Positions 44,832 to 54,609 of a DNA stretch of 64,000 bases are shown piece after piece. Under the pieces are notes generated by a model that saw only the letters and a program-made list of their open reading frames with translations, was not told the origin of the DNA and searched no databases. The translations under genes were made by a program, and so were the position numbers. The stretch's first letter is position 1, and each line of letters begins with the position of its first letter. This stretch comes from Paenibacillus sp. JJ-100 (GTDB taxonomy: Bacteria > Bacillota > Bacilli > Paenibacillales > Paenibacillaceae), in the NCBI RefSeq assembly GCF_948329825.1, contig NZ_CAOJCM010000002.1:248001-312000 (forward strand), given 5' to 3'.

Positions 44832-45348
44832 CCTCCTGTCTAGTAGAGTATTTTAATCTGATCCTGAATACTTTTAAACAAGCTGGTCAGCTGTATTTAA
44901 CTACAAATTAAAATGCTGCCGAATCCATTGTATAGCAGCGTAACATAATTTCAGTATCAATATATTTCACGCCCTACTTATTCCATTAATTCCTTGTTGT
45001 GAGATTCTATAATCATACCTTCCTTGAGCCGAATAAAAAAGAGATTTCATAACCTGCTCTGAAAAGGCTTGAAATCTCTTTGTACTTATTTGCCTATTTT
45101 GTTGTTGAATGAAGCCCTCTCTTGTGCCTACCTTTTCACTCAAAACCAAGAGCAGGAGACAAGCAGAAAGTATAAATAACTTCTTGTTCGTTCGATGTGA
45201 AACTTCAAATATAATACGTAAAACATCGCTAATATTTTCTAAACTATGGCTTATTTATTAAATATAACATCCAAGGAAAACGTATTAAATTGAAGAATAA
45301 TCAAAAAAAGTACAAATGCGTTTTCATATTGGTTGTAAGAATCTAAAC
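44832..45348. other. 517-bp non-coding stretch downstream of the rhamnosidase
   Basis: AT-rich region with one clear minus-strand terminator at 45034-45080. A 60-codon frame at 44967-45149 runs through this terminator, has no RBS and no recognisable product, so I do not call it. Confidence 0.6.
45034..45080 (-). terminator. Terminator downstream of the GH78 gene
   Basis: AAGAGATTTCA / TGAAATCTCTT (45039-45049 and 45070-45080) with a 20-base loop, followed by TTTTTTATTC on the minus strand. It is 270 bases past the rhamnosidase stop. Confidence 0.75.
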
Positions 45349-48033
45349 TCATTCACCTTCAATATTCATTATACTGAATGTGAATCGATAGCTTCCAGAG
45401 CCTAATGTCAGCTCAACATCCGCACCCCGTTTGTTCATAATTTGGATCTCGGCACGTTGATATAGAGGTCTGCCACTCTCCAGAACCGTGTGAAGATCCG
45501 CATTGGGCAGACGAACCGTACCTCTCGTATTAGGGGGGAGCTGAATGCAAATTTCCATGTTACTGCTCTTCTGCCGATGCCAGCTGGACGCAATACAACC
45601 GTACATCGTCTCATAACTCCCCTCCGCCCATTCCAGTCCAGGACCTGGCTGCGGCCTGATATGTACCATCCGAAATCCAGGTTGCAATTCGTCAGGCTGA
45701 ATGCCTGCCACGCATCGATACAACCATTCTCCAATAGCCCCATAGGCATAATGGTTGAACGAGTTCATGTCTGCACTCCAAAGACTGCCATCCCCCCTCA
45801 TCCCGTCCCAGTGTTCCCATACCGTTGTTGCTCCCTGTGTCACTTGATAAAGCCAAGACGGATAATCCTCCTGAAATAATAACGTATAGGCAAGATCATT
45901 CTGACCTGTGTCACTTAATACTGGATTGATATAAGGTGTTCCTACAAAGCCTGTTGTCAGATGATTACCCGCCTCTTTCAGCAGCTTTACCAATTGAGTT
46001 ACAGCACGAGAGCGAGACGGTGCGTCAAGCAGATCAAATTGCAAGGCGAGCACATGAGCCGTTTGTGTCCGAACCGTGAGATCTCCTGCCGGAGTGACAT
46101 ATTCATGTCGAAACGCCTCCACAATATGTTGATGAAGCTCATCATAGTAGTCTACATCATACAAATGACCAAGAGCAGCCGCTGCTTTACGGGTTAAGGA
46201 TACTGAGTACGCATAAAATGCTGTCGCCACATAATGAGGGTCCGTCGCCCCTACATAACTTCCTGGTTTCGAGTCTAATGCAAGCCAGTCTCCGAAGTGA
46301 AAGCCTGTATTCCACAAGAAAGGATTGTCTCCCTGATTATAAATATAATCAACCCAGTTCTTCATACTTTCATATTGTTCCTTGAGTAACCTCGTGTCTC
46401 CATACATTTCGTATATGGTCCAGGGACAGATGACAGCCGCATCCCCCCAGGCAGCTGAAGAATGATTTGTTTCTCCCCAACCTTCAGAGGCAGAGCTTCT
46501 CAAATCTGGGACAAAAAACGGAATTCGTCCATCTTCCCCCTGCTCCGCGCGTAAATCCCGCAGCCACTTGGTGAAAAAGGGGGCCGTGTTCATGAGATAC
46601 GCGGACGTTCTAATAAACATTTGCGCATCTCCTGTCCATCCCAGCCGCTCATCTCGCTGCGGGCAATCCGTCGGTACGTCCAGAAAATTCCCTTTTTGCC
46701 CCCATAAAATGTTATGATGCAGTTGATTGACAAGCGGACTGGAACACGAAAAGTGTCCTGTACGTTCCATACTCGAATGTAGTACAACTCCTGTGAATTG
46801 CTCCAAACCAAGTTCTTCTGGAAAACCAATCAGCTTCACATAACGGAATCCCTGGAATGTAAAATGAGGTTCATATGTCTCCATCCCCTGCCCTTTAAGG
46901 GTGTACCGGACACATTGCTTTGCTGCACGAAGATTATCGGTATAAAAGCCTCCTTCGTGATCCAAAATTTCTGCATGGTATAACTCTACAGTCTGCCCTG
47001 CTTTTCCTTCAATGCTGAATCTCACCCAACCTACCATGTTTTGTCCCATATCCAGTACCCGATCTCCTTGCGGCGTTGTCAGCAAAGCCACCGGTTGAAG
47101 CTGCTCCATCTGCATAACAGGCACATTCTCCTGCGCAATGATCATCTCCTTCGGATACGGTAGAATCTCAACAGGTGTCCAATCGCCCTCTGATTTATCC
47201 GACCACCCACTCTCCATACGTGCATCATAGGTTTCCCCCATATAAATATCTGACATGCGAATGGCACTAGGTGCAGCGGACCACTCCGCGTTGGAGCAGA
47301 TCACTTCTTCAGATCCGTCTACATATCGGATATGAAGCTCCAGCAACAATGCAGTTGTGGAACCAAATATCTCTCGCTCTTTGTTCCAGCCAAGATATCC
47401 ACGGTACCAGCCATCCCCCAGATAGGCTCCCAGCACGTTTTCACCAACCTGAAGTTGGCGTGTCACATCATATGTCTGATATTGCAAACGCTTGCTATAA
47501 GTAGTCCATCCTGGCGTGAAATAAGCTTCGCCTACCCGGTTATCATTCAGGTGTAATTCATACAGTCCAAGTGCTGTCGCATAAATTCTTGCAGATACAA
47601 CTGGCTTCATAATCTGAAACCATCTGCGCATGCGCGGACATGACGAATCCTGTTCACCAGATGTAGCAGCTTTGATCCACTCCCCAGTCCAATGGGTACT
47701 GTATTCCATACGCCCCATCTCGAAATAAGCGGTATCTGACCATCCTGACGACTCTCCTGCATCATCCCGGATCTGAACCCGGTAATAATACCTGGTATAT
47801 GCCGATGGCTGAAAACTGTCCAGTTCAACATGAACAGACTTATCCGATTTCAACGCTTGTGTATCCCATACGATAATTGCAAAATCGGGTGTATGAGATA
47901 GTTGAATCTGATAAAAGGACTGCATACAATTCCTGCGATCCGATTCTAATTTCCAACTTAATCGCGGTGACTCTACATCCAGACCGATCGGATTGATTCG
48001 ATATTCGCAGCGAAGGTCTTTAACCTTTAACAT
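45349..48033 (-). CDS. Alpha-L-rhamnosidase, GH78
   Basis: An 894-residue glycosidase releasing terminal L-rhamnose from plant glycosides or polysaccharides. N-terminal beta domains (about 1-330, with FTPGWTTYSKRLQYQTYDVT and DGWYRGYLGW), then the (alpha/alpha)6 catalytic domain with DVPTDCPQRDERLGWTGDAQ, which includes the catalytic acid region, and WGDAAVICPW. No signal peptide, so it should act in the cytoplasm. It is divergent from an AraC regulator that probably controls it. Confidence 0.95.
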   Translation of the reverse strand: MLKVKDLRCEYRINPIGLDVESPRLSWKLESDRRNCMQSFYQIQLSHTPDFAIIVWDTQALKSDKSVHVELDSFQPSAYTRYYYRVQIRDDAGESSGWSDTAYFEMGRMEYSTHWTGEWIKAATSGEQDSSCPRMRRWFQIMKPVVSARIYATALGLYELHLNDNRVGEAYFTPGWTTYSKRLQYQTYDVTRQLQVGENVLGAYLGDGWYRGYLGWNKEREIFGSTTALLLELHIRYVDGSEEVICSNAEWSAAPSAIRMSDIYMGETYDARMESGWSDKSEGDWTPVEILPYPKEMIIAQENVPVMQMEQLQPVALLTTPQGDRVLDMGQNMVGWVRFSIEGKAGQTVELYHAEILDHEGGFYTDNLRAAKQCVRYTLKGQGMETYEPHFTFQGFRYVKLIGFPEELGLEQFTGVVLHSSMERTGHFSCSSPLVNQLHHNILWGQKGNFLDVPTDCPQRDERLGWTGDAQMFIRTSAYLMNTAPFFTKWLRDLRAEQGEDGRIPFFVPDLRSSASEGWGETNHSSAAWGDAAVICPWTIYEMYGDTRLLKEQYESMKNWVDYIYNQGDNPFLWNTGFHFGDWLALDSKPGSYVGATDPHYVATAFYAYSVSLTRKAAAALGHLYDVDYYDELHQHIVEAFRHEYVTPAGDLTVRTQTAHVLALQFDLLDAPSRSRAVTQLVKLLKEAGNHLTTGFVGTPYINPVLSDTGQNDLAYTLLFQEDYPSWLYQVTQGATTVWEHWDGMRGDGSLWSADMNSFNHYAYGAIGEWLYRCVAGIQPDELQPGFRMVHIRPQPGPGLEWAEGSYETMYGCIASSWHRQKSSNMEICIQLPPNTRGTVRLPNADLHTVLESGRPLYQRAEIQIMNKRGADVELTLGSGSYRFTFSIMNIEGE

Positions 48034-48075
48034 GCTGTACTCATCCTCTCCCTCATGGTTTTCCTTGGCGGGTTA

Positions 48076-48091
48076 CGATATAATTATATCG
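48076..48091. promoter_or_regulatory. 16-bp palindrome with back-to-back -10 elements
   Basis: CGATATAATTATATCG is a perfect palindrome between the divergent rhamnosidase and AraC genes. It contains TATAAT on the plus strand (48079-48084) and on the minus strand (48083-48088). Both lack good -35 boxes, as expected for activator-dependent promoters. Confidence 0.6.
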
Positions 48092-48169
48092 ATTCCAGGG
48101 CATGAAATATCCGGTAAAACGGACTTTTTCATCAGCCATTACAGCCATCTGTGCAAGGAGGATCTGTTG

Positions 48170-49051
48170 ATGAATATGTCAGTGGAACATTTTAAAAGCC
48201 AATCCTTTCTCAGTCATACGCGGCAGCTGTTCGTCAATCGTTGCGCGGAAGACTTTGTACTGCCTCTTCATACCCATGATTTCATTGAATACAGTTACGT
48301 TGCTGAAGGCAGAGGTTTTCACCACATAGGCGAAGATATTGTGCCTGTAAACAAGGGCATGTTATTTGTTATTCCAATCGGCATTCCTCATGTCTTTCGT
48401 CCTGCGACCACTAATGCAACGAAAGCACCTCTAATTATCTACAATTGCTTGTTTGATGCAGATTTAATACACAACCTGAAGAGCATTCTTCGGGAAGAAG
48501 AAATCGTGCAACATCTGATCGATTTGGAGCAAAATCGACAACCTTATATCTCGATTACAGACCCTTCCAGTAGAATAGAAGAGTTGATGGTACAGTTATA
48601 CCGTGAATTCTCTGTTCCCGGACTAGGTTCTCTTACCCTCTTGGACACACTGGTTATCCAATTAATTATCTCAACATACAGACGGCTTCAACAGGAGATT
48701 CGCCAGGACTCACCGTACAACCAGCAAATTCCGCCCGACTTTGAAGTCATCCTTAACTATCTCCAGCAGCATATCGCCGAACGCATTTATATGAAGGACT
48801 TGGTGCAGATGTCCAGGTGGAGTGAAAAGCAGATTGGAAGGATGTTTGTGCGTCATACAGGACAGACATTCGGGTCATATTTACAACATCTGCGTATTCG
48901 AACAAGTCGTGAACTGTTAAAACATTCTGGTCACAAAGTGAGTATAATTGCAGAAATGGTCGGCTACCGGGACATGGATTCTTTCCATGCCGCCTTCAGA
49001 AAAATAACAGGCGAGACCCCTTTGGCCTATCGCAAAAAATCCAGAGCATGA
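48170..49051 (+). CDS. AraC family transcriptional regulator
   Basis: A 293-residue regulator. A cupin sugar-binding domain (LPLHTHDFIEYSYVAEGRGFHHIGE near residues 30-55) is followed by a double helix-turn-helix: YMKDLVQMSRWSEKQIGRMFVRHTG and VSIIAEMVGYRDMDSFHAAFRKITG. ATG at 48170 is chosen for AAGGAGGA 7 bases upstream; the longer frame runs into the rhamnosidase gene. The divergent layout suggests it activates the GH78 gene, probably in response to rhamnose or a rhamnoside. Confidence 0.92.
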   Translation: MNMSVEHFKSQSFLSHTRQLFVNRCAEDFVLPLHTHDFIEYSYVAEGRGFHHIGEDIVPVNKGMLFVIPIGIPHVFRPATTNATKAPLIIYNCLFDADLIHNLKSILREEEIVQHLIDLEQNRQPYISITDPSSRIEELMVQLYREFSVPGLGSLTLLDTLVIQLIISTYRRLQQEIRQDSPYNQQIPPDFEVILNYLQQHIAERIYMKDLVQMSRWSEKQIGRMFVRHTGQTFGSYLQHLRIRTSRELLKHSGHKVSIIAEMVGYRDMDSFHAAFRKITGETPLAYRKKSRA

Positions 49052-49084
49052 GACTCTGGATCATCGTGACTATTTTTAGCAACG

Positions 49085-49657
49085 TCAACTTCTTACAGCA
49101 GCACGTTGTAAAATTTTATCAATAATGGCCTTCGCATTTTTCCAAGAAGACATTTGAGGGATATCGTATTGCTCAAGCTGTTGTCTGTTCCACGGATGCG
49201 GGATGCAGATTACTTTTCGCCCACTCTCCAAAGCGGGAATCAGATTATGCGGACCATCATCAATCAAAAGATCGAAGGTCAGCAGCTGTTTACGTTTGCA
49301 CGTAATAAACTGTTCTATTGTAATGAAAGGCACGTGCATCTGCAACCAGTTCCATTTCTCCATGACGGTGCTCGGCTCTGCTGCCGTGACTATGATAAGA
49401 TCATAAACTTCATTCAGCTTCCGTAACTCTTCTACAACATATTCATCATAAAGCTCAAGTTCCTCAAACAGACCTGGTCGCCCGTAAAACACCTCATGTG
49501 TACAGTCTGGGTGACGCAAATGCCTTGTGTCCCAGTGCACCATATCTTCATATTGAAGCGGATGGGTCGGGAAATTTATATTGTTATAATAAATAGCGCG
49601 CTTAACCAGATGACAGATCGTGTCATCCATATCCACGGCAATAATCGGTTTTTTCAT
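49085..49657 (-). CDS. 5'-nucleotidase, NT5C/5'(3')-deoxyribonucleotidase family
   Basis: A 190-residue HAD-fold phosphatase. Motif I is IIAVDMDDTICHL, motif II LIIVTAAEPS, motif III lysines in TCKRKQLLTF and motif IV LLIDDGPHNL. This matches the NT5C (PF06941) family of small pyrimidine or deoxyribonucleotide phosphatases and B. subtilis YqfW/YorS-like proteins. It is convergent with the AraC gene. Confidence 0.85.
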   Translation of the reverse strand: MKKPIIAVDMDDTICHLVKRAIYYNNINFPTHPLQYEDMVHWDTRHLRHPDCTHEVFYGRPGLFEELELYDEYVVEELRKLNEVYDLIIVTAAEPSTVMEKWNWLQMHVPFITIEQFITCKRKQLLTFDLLIDDGPHNLIPALESGRKVICIPHPWNRQQLEQYDIPQMSSWKNAKAIIDKILQRAAVRS

Positions 49658-49830
49658 CGTTATTCCTCCCTGATTCCAACACAGTATATCATTTCATCTA
49701 TGAATGAGTCATTCTTTTTACACGACCTTTTTTATAACTTTGTGCAACATTCCCGTTTTTATCCACGTTAATAGTAATAACAGTCAATCTTATGGTTTAT
49801 ATTTACACTTACTTAACAGGAGGAATTACC

Positions 49831-50850
49831 TTGAAAAAATTTTTTTCTATGACCGCAGCGATCACATCCATGACACTATTGTTATCCTCAGCACCTGCTG
49901 TTTTGGCAGCATCACCCTCATCTTCTACGGTTCAAGAGGTGCAAAACACACTGAACCTTGATCAAAAAGTAACGAAAAAATTAACTGATGCCATCACAGC
50001 GGTTGCTGGGAAACAAACCATTCAATTCACTTCTGCAGATACCGCCTTTGATGATAATTGGATAATTAATGCTACGTTGACAGGCACTGCGGAGGCTGAT
50101 GTCAGTCTACACTATGATTCCAAAAAGGGCATAGTTACTTCCACAATGATCTCTTACAAAGCCGATGATCTTGATAAGATCATGGGTCAAGCTTTGAGCA
50201 AGAAAGTAGACTCTTTTCTGAAATCTTTTGATAAAGACAACAAATTCGAAACTGAAGCTTTTTGGCGGGTAAAACAAGACGTGAACGACGGTGGACTCAA
50301 GAACTATTGGGTCATCTGGGGTCCTAAACAAAGTCTATACATTGATGTAGATCGTAACAACCAAATATCTGCAAGTATTCAATACAAAATAAAGGACACT
50401 CAGGCGGCGCTGACCAATAAAGCCCGTAACTCCCTTAAAACACTAGGTATTTCAGAATTGAAATCTTTTGACTATGCAAATCTTACTCAAAAAGACAAAG
50501 ACACACTATGGAAATATCAAGATGACAGCGATCTGAATTATGTACTTATAGGAAGCAAAAGCGGGAAAGTATGGAAAGTTGCTAACGAGCTTGGTAAGGA
50601 CTGGAACAATGATGTGGATTTCAAAAAGTCTTTTGCCAAACCAAAACTGACTAAAAGCAAAGCTCTCTCTGTTGCAGCACCTAAAGTTAAATCTATATTC
50701 GGTCTTCAACTAAAAGGATATAGCGTGGATATCAAAGATAATGAATACACTTTCAAGAAAAAAGGTGCCGCTACACTGATTGGTAAGATCAACAAAAAGG
50801 GTGCATTCTATTCATTCGAAGCTTTCTCAGCAAACGGCGTACGGAATTAA
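49831..50850 (+). CDS. Secreted protein of unknown function
   Basis: A 339-residue protein with a clear Sec signal peptide (Lys-Lys, hydrophobic core SMTLLLSSAPAVLA, cleavage after VLAA). The mature part is Lys/Asp-rich with no Cys. Its C-terminal 70 residues (SKALSVAAPKVKSIFGL...YTFKKKG) look like a PepSY-type repeat, seen weakly twice more upstream. TTG at 49831 is chosen: AGGAGG lies 7 bases upstream. No function can be assigned. Confidence 0.72.
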   Translation: MKKFFSMTAAITSMTLLLSSAPAVLAASPSSSTVQEVQNTLNLDQKVTKKLTDAITAVAGKQTIQFTSADTAFDDNWIINATLTGTAEADVSLHYDSKKGIVTSTMISYKADDLDKIMGQALSKKVDSFLKSFDKDNKFETEAFWRVKQDVNDGGLKNYWVIWGPKQSLYIDVDRNNQISASIQYKIKDTQAALTNKARNSLKTLGISELKSFDYANLTQKDKDTLWKYQDDSDLNYVLIGSKSGKVWKVANELGKDWNNDVDFKKSFAKPKLTKSKALSVAAPKVKSIFGLQLKGYSVDIKDNEYTFKKKGAATLIGKINKKGAFYSFEAFSANGVRN

Positions 50851-50902
50851 ATGAAAATTTACGTGGCTAGATCCCCAGTTTTTCTAACCATCTGAGCCAA
50901 AC

Positions 50903-50962
50903 AAAAAAGCCCCCTTCCTAACAACAGGTTTGCTTGCAAACCTGTGTTAGATGGGAGCTTTT
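50903..50962. terminator. Long bidirectional terminator
   Basis: AAAAGC..CTAACA.CAGGTTTG pairs through CTTG with CAAACCTG.TGTTAG..GAGCTTTT, flanked by A and T runs. It separates the secreted protein gene from the convergent metallophosphoesterase. Confidence 0.88.
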
Positions 50963-51032
50963 CTTCATATTGTGTACCTCAAAGATAGCTTATAGCTTAT
51001 GAGTGAGTCTCTTCTCTCCTGAAGGGACTGTT

Positions 51033-52136
51033 TTATTGTTCAAAGGTTACGATAATCTGTACAATCTCGGAACGGCTACTTGTCCGGATTGGCGGTCCCC
51101 AGAAACCGAAACCTGAAGTAACAATGGAATGCATCGAGCCCTTCTGAAGGTAGCCCCAATCATTCTCATAGATGGCTTGCGTGATAAACTGAGCAGGCGC
51201 AATCTGACCCCGATGGGTATGACCAGATACGACCAAATCGACTTTGTTCTGCTCCGCAATATCCAGATCATACGGTTGATGATCCATCATAATCACCGGC
51301 TTACTCAGATCGGCATTTTGCATTAGCGTGGATACATCTGCCCGATCCTTTTCCGTCCGATCCTTACGTCCGATCAAGGTGATTTTGTTATCTAGCTCAA
51401 TTTGGTCATCATACAGCACCTGCATATTACTTTTCTCCAATGCAGCAATGATCTCCTCGACAGGTCCATCAAACTTGTCATGGTTACCTAGTGAAGCATA
51501 TACGCCATAAGTAGCTTTGATTTCACGGATAATATCCGCAATACCGCTCTCTTCATACATGGCCAGATTGTCATCAATCAGGTCACCGGGATATAAAACA
51601 AGATCCGGCTTGAGGGCATTAATCTCCGCTACCATACGTTCGGCATGGTTCGGTCCAGACAAGAGTCCGAAATGCATATCCGCAGCCATGACAATGTTCA
51701 GTTTGTCAATCCCTTCTACTTTTTTATCAATCTGGATGTTATATTGTCTGACTACTGGACTATACGCATTAAAAATTCCATATCCCATTGTAGATATGAG
51801 CACCACTAGTGTAACTACACCCGCCCATTTGTGGGCGTGATGTCTAGGAATGCGGGTCAAGCGCAACAACCACAGCGTCAGGTGTACAACTGGCAATATG
51901 AGCAATAATAGAGAAAACACTGCTAGCCAGTAGGATCCGATGACACCGAGAAACGATATACTGCCAAACATTCGCGCCAAAATAAAGGAAACAGCCAGAA
52001 ATACAAGGGCAACAATATATAACCAGCGAAATCTGGCCGCCACAACGGGCTTCATCCAGCTCCAACCACTCCAGCCTATGTAGAATACTAATAGTCCATA
52101 TACAAGCAAAAACAGGATCCCTATGAATACAAACAT
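51033..52136 (-). CDS. Membrane metallophosphoesterase (YkuE/YaeI-like)
   Basis: A 367-residue protein. The N-terminal 130 residues hold four membrane helices; the C-terminal calcineurin-like domain has AADMHFG, YPGDLIDDN, SLGNHDKFD and VVSGHTHRGQ, giving the two-metal site. Relatives such as E. coli YaeI act on UDP-diacylglucosamine-like lipids, and B. subtilis YkuE is a wall-associated phosphoesterase; the substrate here is unknown. Confidence 0.88.
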   Translation of the reverse strand: MFVFIGILFLLVYGLLVFYIGWSGWSWMKPVVAARFRWLYIVALVFLAVSFILARMFGSISFLGVIGSYWLAVFSLLLLILPVVHLTLWLLRLTRIPRHHAHKWAGVVTLVVLISTMGYGIFNAYSPVVRQYNIQIDKKVEGIDKLNIVMAADMHFGLLSGPNHAERMVAEINALKPDLVLYPGDLIDDNLAMYEESGIADIIREIKATYGVYASLGNHDKFDGPVEEIIAALEKSNMQVLYDDQIELDNKITLIGRKDRTEKDRADVSTLMQNADLSKPVIMMDHQPYDLDIAEQNKVDLVVSGHTHRGQIAPAQFITQAIYENDWGYLQKGSMHSIVTSGFGFWGPPIRTSSRSEIVQIIVTFEQ

Positions 52137-52431
52137 GCCTAGCTTAACCCCACCTTCAAAAAGTTATGTACTGCAATTTTAACGGATTCAAATCCGTCTG
52201 AATTAGTATAACGTAAATCCAGGGAACCCAGCATCTTTTGTGGGCTTCAGATACGTCCATTTTATAACAATTTGATGATATTTAATTTTAAATTAATTAG
52301 TTGAAGACCCGTTACTTCGTTTCCTCACAAAAAAAGCATATAATCTATAAACAAAATCGAAAACACCCCTGTACTTATTCCTTGAGTGTATTCAAGGAAT
52401 AGGTTACAGAGGTGTCTTATTTCTTTCTTAA
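52137..52431. other. Intergenic region with gnd terminator
   Basis: AT-rich spacer between the metallophosphoesterase promoter side and the gnd stop. Apart from the gnd terminator I see no gene or repeat. Confidence 0.5.
52360..52418 (-). terminator. Terminator of the zwf-tal-gnd operon
   Basis: AGACACCTCTGTA.CCTATTCCTTGA pairs with TCAAGGAATA.TACAGGGGTGT, followed by TTTTCG on the minus strand, directly after the gnd stop. Confidence 0.85.
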
Positions 52432-53850
52432 TTACTCATTGTTCTCCATCCATTGGAAGTGGAATGAACCTTCTTTGTCTACACGTTGGAACGTGTGTGC
52501 ACCAAAGTAGTCACGTTGTGCTTGCAGCAAGTTTGCTGGCAAACGCTCTGTGCGATAGCTGTCGTAGTAGGACAACGCGCTGGAGAAGCCTGGTACCGGA
52601 ATACCTTGTTTCACCGCAGCAGCTACCACTTCACGCCATGCATCCTGGTAGGATTCCACGATGTTTTGGAAGTATGGATCAAGCAGCAGGTTTTTCAATT
52701 CTGCATCTTTGTCGTATGCTTCCTTGATGTTTTGCAGGAACTGTGAGCGGATAATGCAACCACCACGGAAGATCATCGCAATGTTACCGTATTTCAGATC
52801 CCAGCCATATTCGTCAGATGCGGCACGCATCTGCGCGAAGCCTTGAGCGTAGGATACGATTTTACTTGCGAACAGCGCTTTGCGAACATTCTCAATGAAC
52901 GCTTTTTTGTCACCCGAGAATGCTTCTGTTTTAGGTCCGTTCAGGATTTTACTTGCAGCGATACGTTCCTCTTTCATGGCAGACAAGAAACGGGAGAATA
53001 CCGATTCCGTAATCATGGACAATGGTACGCCGAGATCCAGTGCGCTTTGACTTGTCCATTTACCTGTTCCTTTTTGTCCAGCAGCATCCAGAATCACATC
53101 AACCATCGGTTTACCTGTTTCTGGATCATACTTAGAGAAGATGTCTGCCGTGATCTCGATCAGATAACTGTCGAGTTCCCCTTTATTCCAATCTGAGAAG
53201 ATTTCATGTAGTTCTTCTACAGATACGTTCAATACGGATTTGAGCAAGTGGTACGCTTCACCAATCAACTGCATATCCCCGTATTCGATACCATTATGCA
53301 CCATTTTCACGTAATGCCCCGCACCGTCAGGTCCGATATACGTACTGCACGCATCATCGCCAACTTTGGCAGAAATCGCCGTCAGAATTGGTTCAACCAA
53401 CTCATATGCACTTTTCTGACCACCAGGCATAATCGCTGGACCTTTCAGAGCACCTTCTTCGCCACCGGATACACCTGCTCCAATGAAGCGGAAACCTTTG
53501 GCTTCCAGCTCCTTGCTACGACGCTGTGTATCAGGGAAGTATGCATTACCACCATCGATGATGATATCACCTTGATCCAGATGAGGAAGCAATTGCTCAA
53601 TCGTTGCGTCAGTTGCTTTACCTGCTTGTACCATGATCAGAATTTTGCGCGGGGATTCCAGTGACGCTACGAATTCTTCAATAGAAAACGTACCAATGAG
53701 GTTTTTACCCTCTGCTTCTTTCAGAAGATCATGTGTTTTTTCAGGTGAACGGTTAAATACCGACACCGAGAAGCCCTTGCTCTCAATATTAAAAGCCAGA
53801 TTTTTCCCCATTACTGCTAGTCCAATAACACCAATTTGCTGTTTACTCAT
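52432..53850 (-). CDS. gndA: 6-phosphogluconate dehydrogenase (decarboxylating)
   Basis: A 472-residue pentose phosphate enzyme converting 6-phosphogluconate to ribulose 5-phosphate with NADP. NADP-binding [10 protein letters not shown] at the N-terminus, substrate motif [19 protein letters not shown] and C-terminal [12 protein letters not shown] are present. ATG at 53850 is chosen for its GGAGG, which the first in-frame ATG would overlap. Third gene of the zwf-tal-gnd operon. Confidence 0.96.
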   Translation of the reverse strand: MSKQQIGVIGLAVMGKNLAFNIESKGFSVSVFNRSPEKTHDLLKEAEGKNLIGTFSIEEFVASLESPRKILIMVQAGKATDATIEQLLPHLDQGDIIIDGGNAYFPDTQRRSKELEAKGFRFIGAGVSGGEEGALKGPAIMPGGQKSAYELVEPILTAISAKVGDDACSTYIGPDGAGHYVKMVHNGIEYGDMQLIGEAYHLLKSVLNVSVEELHEIFSDWNKGELDSYLIEITADIFSKYDPETGKPMVDVILDAAGQKGTGKWTSQSALDLGVPLSMITESVFSRFLSAMKEERIAASKILNGPKTEAFSGDKKAFIENVRKALFASKIVSYAQGFAQMRAASDEYGWDLKYGNIAMIFRGGCIIRSQFLQNIKEAYDKDAELKNLLLDPYFQNIVESYQDAWREVVAAAVKQGIPVPGFSSALSYYDSYRTERLPANLLQAQRDYFGAHTFQRVDKEGSFHFQWMENNE

Positions 53851-53912
53851 TTTGTCCTCCATTACGTCATAAATTATGTTTACTTCTTATTTATATCTAA
53901 ATATACAGCTGC

Positions 53913-54578
53913 TTATTGCACCGTTTTCTTCCAATCAGCAGCGAATTTTTCCATCCCTTGATCTGTTAACGGGTGTTTGGAAATTTGTTCGATCACAGCA
54001 AATGGTACTGTTGCGATATGTGCCCCAGCCATAGCTACACGTGTAACGTGATCCGGATGTCTTACAGATGCAGCAATGATCTGAGCATCCAGTTGATGTA
54101 TGCGGAACAACTCAGCTACTTTGGATACCAATTGTACACCATCCTCTGAGATATCGTCCAAGCGTCCAAGGAACGGAGATACATAGGTTGCTCCAGCACG
54201 AGCTGCAAGCAAAGCCTGATTCACAGTGAAGATCAGTGTAACGTTTGTTTTAACACCTTTTTTAGTCAAATAACGGCAAGCTTCCAGACCTGCCAGTGTC
54301 ATTGGCAGTTTAATGGTGATGTTTTTGTCGTTGTTGTTGATTTTAATCAATTCATTTGCTTGTGCAATCATTTCTTCAGCAGTCAGCGCGTCTGGTGTAA
54401 CTTCTGCGGACACAGACTCCACATCAGGCACAAGACGAAGAATTTCTTCAATGCGGTCTTCAAACTTCACGCCTTCTTTAGCTACCAGAGAAGGGTTTGT
54501 TGTTACCCCAGATAATACCCCAATTTTATATGCTTTCTGAATGTCTTCCACGTTAGCTGTATCAATAAAAAATTTCAT
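53913..54578 (-). CDS. tal: Transaldolase (TalC / fructose-6-phosphate aldolase type)
   Basis: A 221-residue TIM-barrel transaldolase of the short TalC/FSA group. [16 protein letters not shown], the Schiff-base lysine in [12 protein letters not shown] and ASVRHPDHV are diagnostic. ATG at 54578 follows CAGGAGGT; an upstream in-frame ATG overlaps zwf. Located between zwf and gnd. Confidence 0.95.
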   Translation of the reverse strand: MKFFIDTANVEDIQKAYKIGVLSGVTTNPSLVAKEGVKFEDRIEEILRLVPDVESVSAEVTPDALTAEEMIAQANELIKINNNDKNITIKLPMTLAGLEACRYLTKKGVKTNVTLIFTVNQALLAARAGATYVSPFLGRLDDISEDGVQLVSKVAELFRIHQLDAQIIAASVRHPDHVTRVAMAGAHIATVPFAVIEQISKHPLTDQGMEKFAADWKKTVQ

Positions 54579-54609
54579 GATTAAATAACCTCCTGAATTT
54601 TTTTTATTT

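Noticed and set aside
44967..45149. 60-codon minus-strand ORF downstream of the rhamnosidase
   Set aside because: It spans a clear terminator hairpin, lacks an RBS and has no recognisable sequence.
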